This document shows positions 4,463 to 6,111 of a DNA stretch of 6,111 bases, in pieces. The DNA lies in contig JACDAP010000557.1 of assembly GCA_013695395.1 (NCBI GenBank), positions 1 through 6,111 on the forward strand, read 5' to 3'. Source of the stretch: Solirubrobacterales bacterium. GTDB taxonomy: Bacteria > Actinomycetota > Thermoleophilia > Solirubrobacterales > Solirubrobacteraceae. Numbering within the stretch: position 1 is the stretch's first letter; the number at the start of each line of letters is the position of its first letter. A model generated the notes under the pieces. That model worked only from the letters and a program-made list of their open reading frames with translations. It was not told where the DNA came from and did not search any database. The position numbers and the translations under genes are program-made.

Positions 4463-5205
4463 TGGTGGCGCTGATGATCGTCATCGCCTTCGTCGGCGTC
4501 TGGCAGCTCTACACGGAGCTCTCCGGCCTCGACGCCTTCGTCCTTCCGCCGCCGACCGAGGTCGTCACCTCGCTCTACGACGACCGTGGCCTGCTGCTCG
4601 AGAACTTCCTCGTCACCGGCGGGGAGATGCTGCTCGGGCTGCTCGTCGCGCTCCTGCTCGGCATCGCGCTGACCGTCCTGCTGCACCTCTCGCCGCCGGC
4701 CCGCCGCGGGCTCTACCCGCTGCTGGTCGGCACCCAGGTCGTCCCGATCGTGCTGATCGCGCCGCTGCTGGTCGCCTGGTTCGGCTTCGGCCTGCTCCCG
4801 AAGCTCGGGATCGTCGCGGTGGTCTGCTTCTTTCCCATCGTCGTTCCCACCTTGGACGCGCTCCGCCGCATCGACCCCGACCGGATCAAGCTGATGCGCA
4901 CGCTCGGCGCCACGCGCTGGCAGGTGCTCCGCTTCGCCGAGGCTCCGAGCGCCCTGCCGGGCCTGTTCACCGGCACCCGCCTGGCCGTCGCGATCGCCGC
5001 GATCGCCGCCGTGCTCGCCGAGTACTCCGGCTCCGAGCGGGGGCTCGGCCGCCTCACGCTCCAGTCGATCCCCCAGCTCGAGACCGCCCGCGCCTACGCG
5101 GCGATCGTCGTGCTCATGACCTTCACCCTGCTCCTCTACGCGGGGCTGGCGGCGCTCGAGCGCCTTCTGCTCCCGTGGGCCGCCGCCCCCGAAAGGACCC
5201 CCTGA
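4462..5205 (+). CDS. thiX: ABC transporter permease of a thiamine-precursor importer (ThiX-like)
   Basis: This 247-residue membrane protein belongs to the binding-protein-dependent permease family. About six hydrophobic segments are visible, near residues 2-20, 54-76, 86-108, 113-134, 173-188 and 211-232. The cytoplasmic coupling loop (EAA motif) that contacts the ATPase is at about 142-168, containing MRTLGATRWQVLRFAEAPSALPG with the invariant Gly149. The N-terminal region before the first helix is shorter than usual in this family, because the gene starts inside the end of the ATPase gene. The ATG at 4462 is preferred because of the TGATG overlap; ATG 4474 is a possible alternative. No strong ribosome binding site is seen, which fits translational coupling. 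The subunit should form the channel, probably as a dimer, for a pyrimidine precursor of thiamine delivered by the lipoprotein encoded next. Confidence 0.92.
   Translation: MVALMIVIAFVGVWQLYTELSGLDAFVLPPPTEVVTSLYDDRGLLLENFLVTGGEMLLGLLVALLLGIALTVLLHLSPPARRGLYPLLVGTQVVPIVLIAPLLVAWFGFGLLPKLGIVAVVCFFPIVVPTLDALRRIDPDRIKLMRTLGATRWQVLRFAEAPSALPGLFTGTRLAVAIAAIAAVLAEYSGSERGLGRLTLQSIPQLETARAYAAIVVLMTFTLLLYAGLAALERLLLPWAAAPERTP
5192..5197 (+). promoter_or_regulatory. Ribosome binding site of the substrate-binding protein gene
   Basis: AAAGGA lies 8 bases before the ATG at 5206, within the end of the permease gene. It is the cleanest ribosome binding site in the operon apart from the riboswitch-embedded one. 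That fits the usual need for more binding protein than channel subunits. Confidence 0.6.
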
Positions 5206-6111
5206 ATGCTCCGACACCTCGCCCTCGTCCTCCTCTGCACCCTCGGCCTCGCGGCCTGCGGGGAGAAGCAGGACCCCGCCGCGAGCGCAACGCCACCGCT
5301 CACCAAGTTCACGATCGTGCTCGACTACTTCCCGAACGCCGACCATGCCGGGATCTACGCCGCACAGGCCTCCGGCGCCTTCGAGAAGGCGGGCCTCGAC
5401 GTCGACATCAAGGTCCCGGGTGACCCGGCCGAGCCGCTCAAGCTCATCGCCGCCGGCCGCGCGGACGTCGCGATCTCCTACGAGCCCGAGCTCTTCCTGG
5501 CCCGCGACAAGGGCGTCGACGTGGTCGGGATCGCCGCGCTCGCGCAGAAGCCGCTCACCTCGATCGTCTCGCTCGGCAGCGCGAACATCAAGCGCCCCTC
5601 CGACCTCGACGGCAAGACGGTCGGCACCTCCGGGATCCCGTACCAGTCGGCGTACCTCAAGACGATCCTCGAGGAGGCCGGGGTCGACCCGGCCCGCGTC
5701 AAGGAGGTCAACGTCGGCTTCAACCTCGTGCCCTCCCTGCTCTCCAAGAAGGTCGACGCCACACTCGGCGCCTTCTGGAACTACGAGGGCGTGCAGCTGG
5801 CGCGCGCGAAGAAGGATCCGTCGATCATCCGCATGGAGCAGGTCGGCGTCCCGACCTACGACGAGCTCGTCCTCGTGGCCAAGCAGACCGAGCTCGGGCG
5901 GCGCGGCAAGCTCTTCCGCCGATTCATCCAGGCCGTCCAGCAGGGCACCGAGGCCGTGAGGGCCGACCCGGAGACCGGCATCGCGCCGCTGCTGGCCGCC
6001 AACAAGGACCTCGACCGCGGCCTCCAGCTCGCGGCGGTGAAGGCGACCCTCCCGGTCTTCTTCCCCGAGGATCCGGAGCGGCCGTTCGGCTGGCAGGACC
6101 CCGAGGAGTGG
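5206..6111 (+). CDS. thiY: NMT1/THI5-like substrate-binding lipoprotein (ThiY-like), 3' partial
   Basis: The frame starts at the ATG directly after the permease stop and stays open for 302 codons to the window edge. Family members are usually slightly over 320 residues, so only a short C-terminal part is probably missing. Residues 1-18 form a lipoprotein signal ending in the lipobox LAAC, with Cys18 as the lipid anchor; a Pro/Ala-rich spacer follows. The mature part shows the NMT1/THI5-like hallmarks: LDYFPNADHAGIY at 39-51, LKLIAAGRADVAISYEPE at 78-95, GIPYQSAYLKTIL at 143-155, VNVGFNLVPSLLSKKVDATLGAFWN at 168-192, and FGWQDPEEW at the end. In ThiY of this family the substrate is a formylated aminopyrimidine, a breakdown product of thiamine. 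Here the substrate is inferred from family and riboswitch, and related pyrimidines such as HMP remain possible. It should capture substrate outside the membrane and pass it to the permease. Confidence 0.92.
   Translation, partial: MLRHLALVLLCTLGLAACGEKQDPAASATPPLTKFTIVLDYFPNADHAGIYAAQASGAFEKAGLDVDIKVPGDPAEPLKLIAAGRADVAISYEPELFLARDKGVDVVGIAALAQKPLTSIVSLGSANIKRPSDLDGKTVGTSGIPYQSAYLKTILEEAGVDPARVKEVNVGFNLVPSLLSKKVDATLGAFWNYEGVQLARAKKDPSIIRMEQVGVPTYDELVLVAKQTELGRRGKLFRRFIQAVQQGTEAVRADPETGIAPLLAANKDLDRGLQLAAVKATLPVFFPEDPERPFGWQDPEEW

Noticed and set aside
3796..5346. Long - strand open frame of 516 codons opposite the ABC transporter genes
   Set aside because: It is composed of Glu/Gln/Arg/Ala repeats without recognisable domains and lies fully opposite three genes with intact motifs, so it is an antisense shadow.

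Overview
The window is a stretch of very GC-rich DNA (about 70% by eye) with an almost complete G/C preference at third codon positions. Gene style, short TANNNT-type -10 boxes sitting just before start codons, and the set of families all fit a high-GC actinobacterium. A deep-branching lineage such as the Thermoleophilia/Solirubrobacterales is possible, but I cannot confirm that from the sequence alone.

Layout. (1) Positions 1-186 hold the proline-rich tail of an unidentified + strand gene. It abuts, with no gap, the end of a small - strand gene (187-438) for an 83-residue protein with two membrane segments. (2) From 477 to 2872 lies a two-gene + strand unit, a MoxR-family AAA+ ATPase (CoxD-like) followed by a von Willebrand factor A (CoxE-like) protein. 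This is the classic ATPase/VWA chaperone pair that matures or remodels partner proteins, here with no carbon monoxide dehydrogenase or other obvious client gene in view. (3) From 2897 to 3525 lies a Phd-type antitoxin and PIN-domain (VapC-type) toxin pair. It has its own leaderless-looking promoter and a perfect palindrome directly upstream that overlaps the stop codon of the VWA gene. (4) A long inverted repeat at 3536-3592 separates the toxin from the next operon. (5) From 3621 to the end of the window lies a thiamine pyrophosphate (TPP) riboswitch followed by an ABC importer: ATPase (3725-4462), permease (4462-5205) and a lipoprotein substrate-binding protein of the NMT1/THI5-like (ThiY) family, which is cut by the window edge.

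How the genes work together. The riboswitch and the ThiY-like binding protein point to a thiamine-precursor (pyrimidine) salvage importer switched off when TPP is plentiful. The closing helix P1 of the riboswitch contains the Shine-Dalgarno sequence of the ATPase gene, so direct occlusion of the ribosome binding site is the simplest reading. The ATPase/VWA pair probably acts as an independent chaperone unit, and the toxin-antitoxin pair looks like an accessory cassette placed between the two operons.

I see no CRISPR array, RNA gene, insertion sequence or phage gene. No clearly new system stands out. The most noteworthy items are the SD-occluding riboswitch, the palindrome with a GTGA loop at the antitoxin promoter, the 57-base inverted repeat, and the ATPase/VWA pair without an obvious client.
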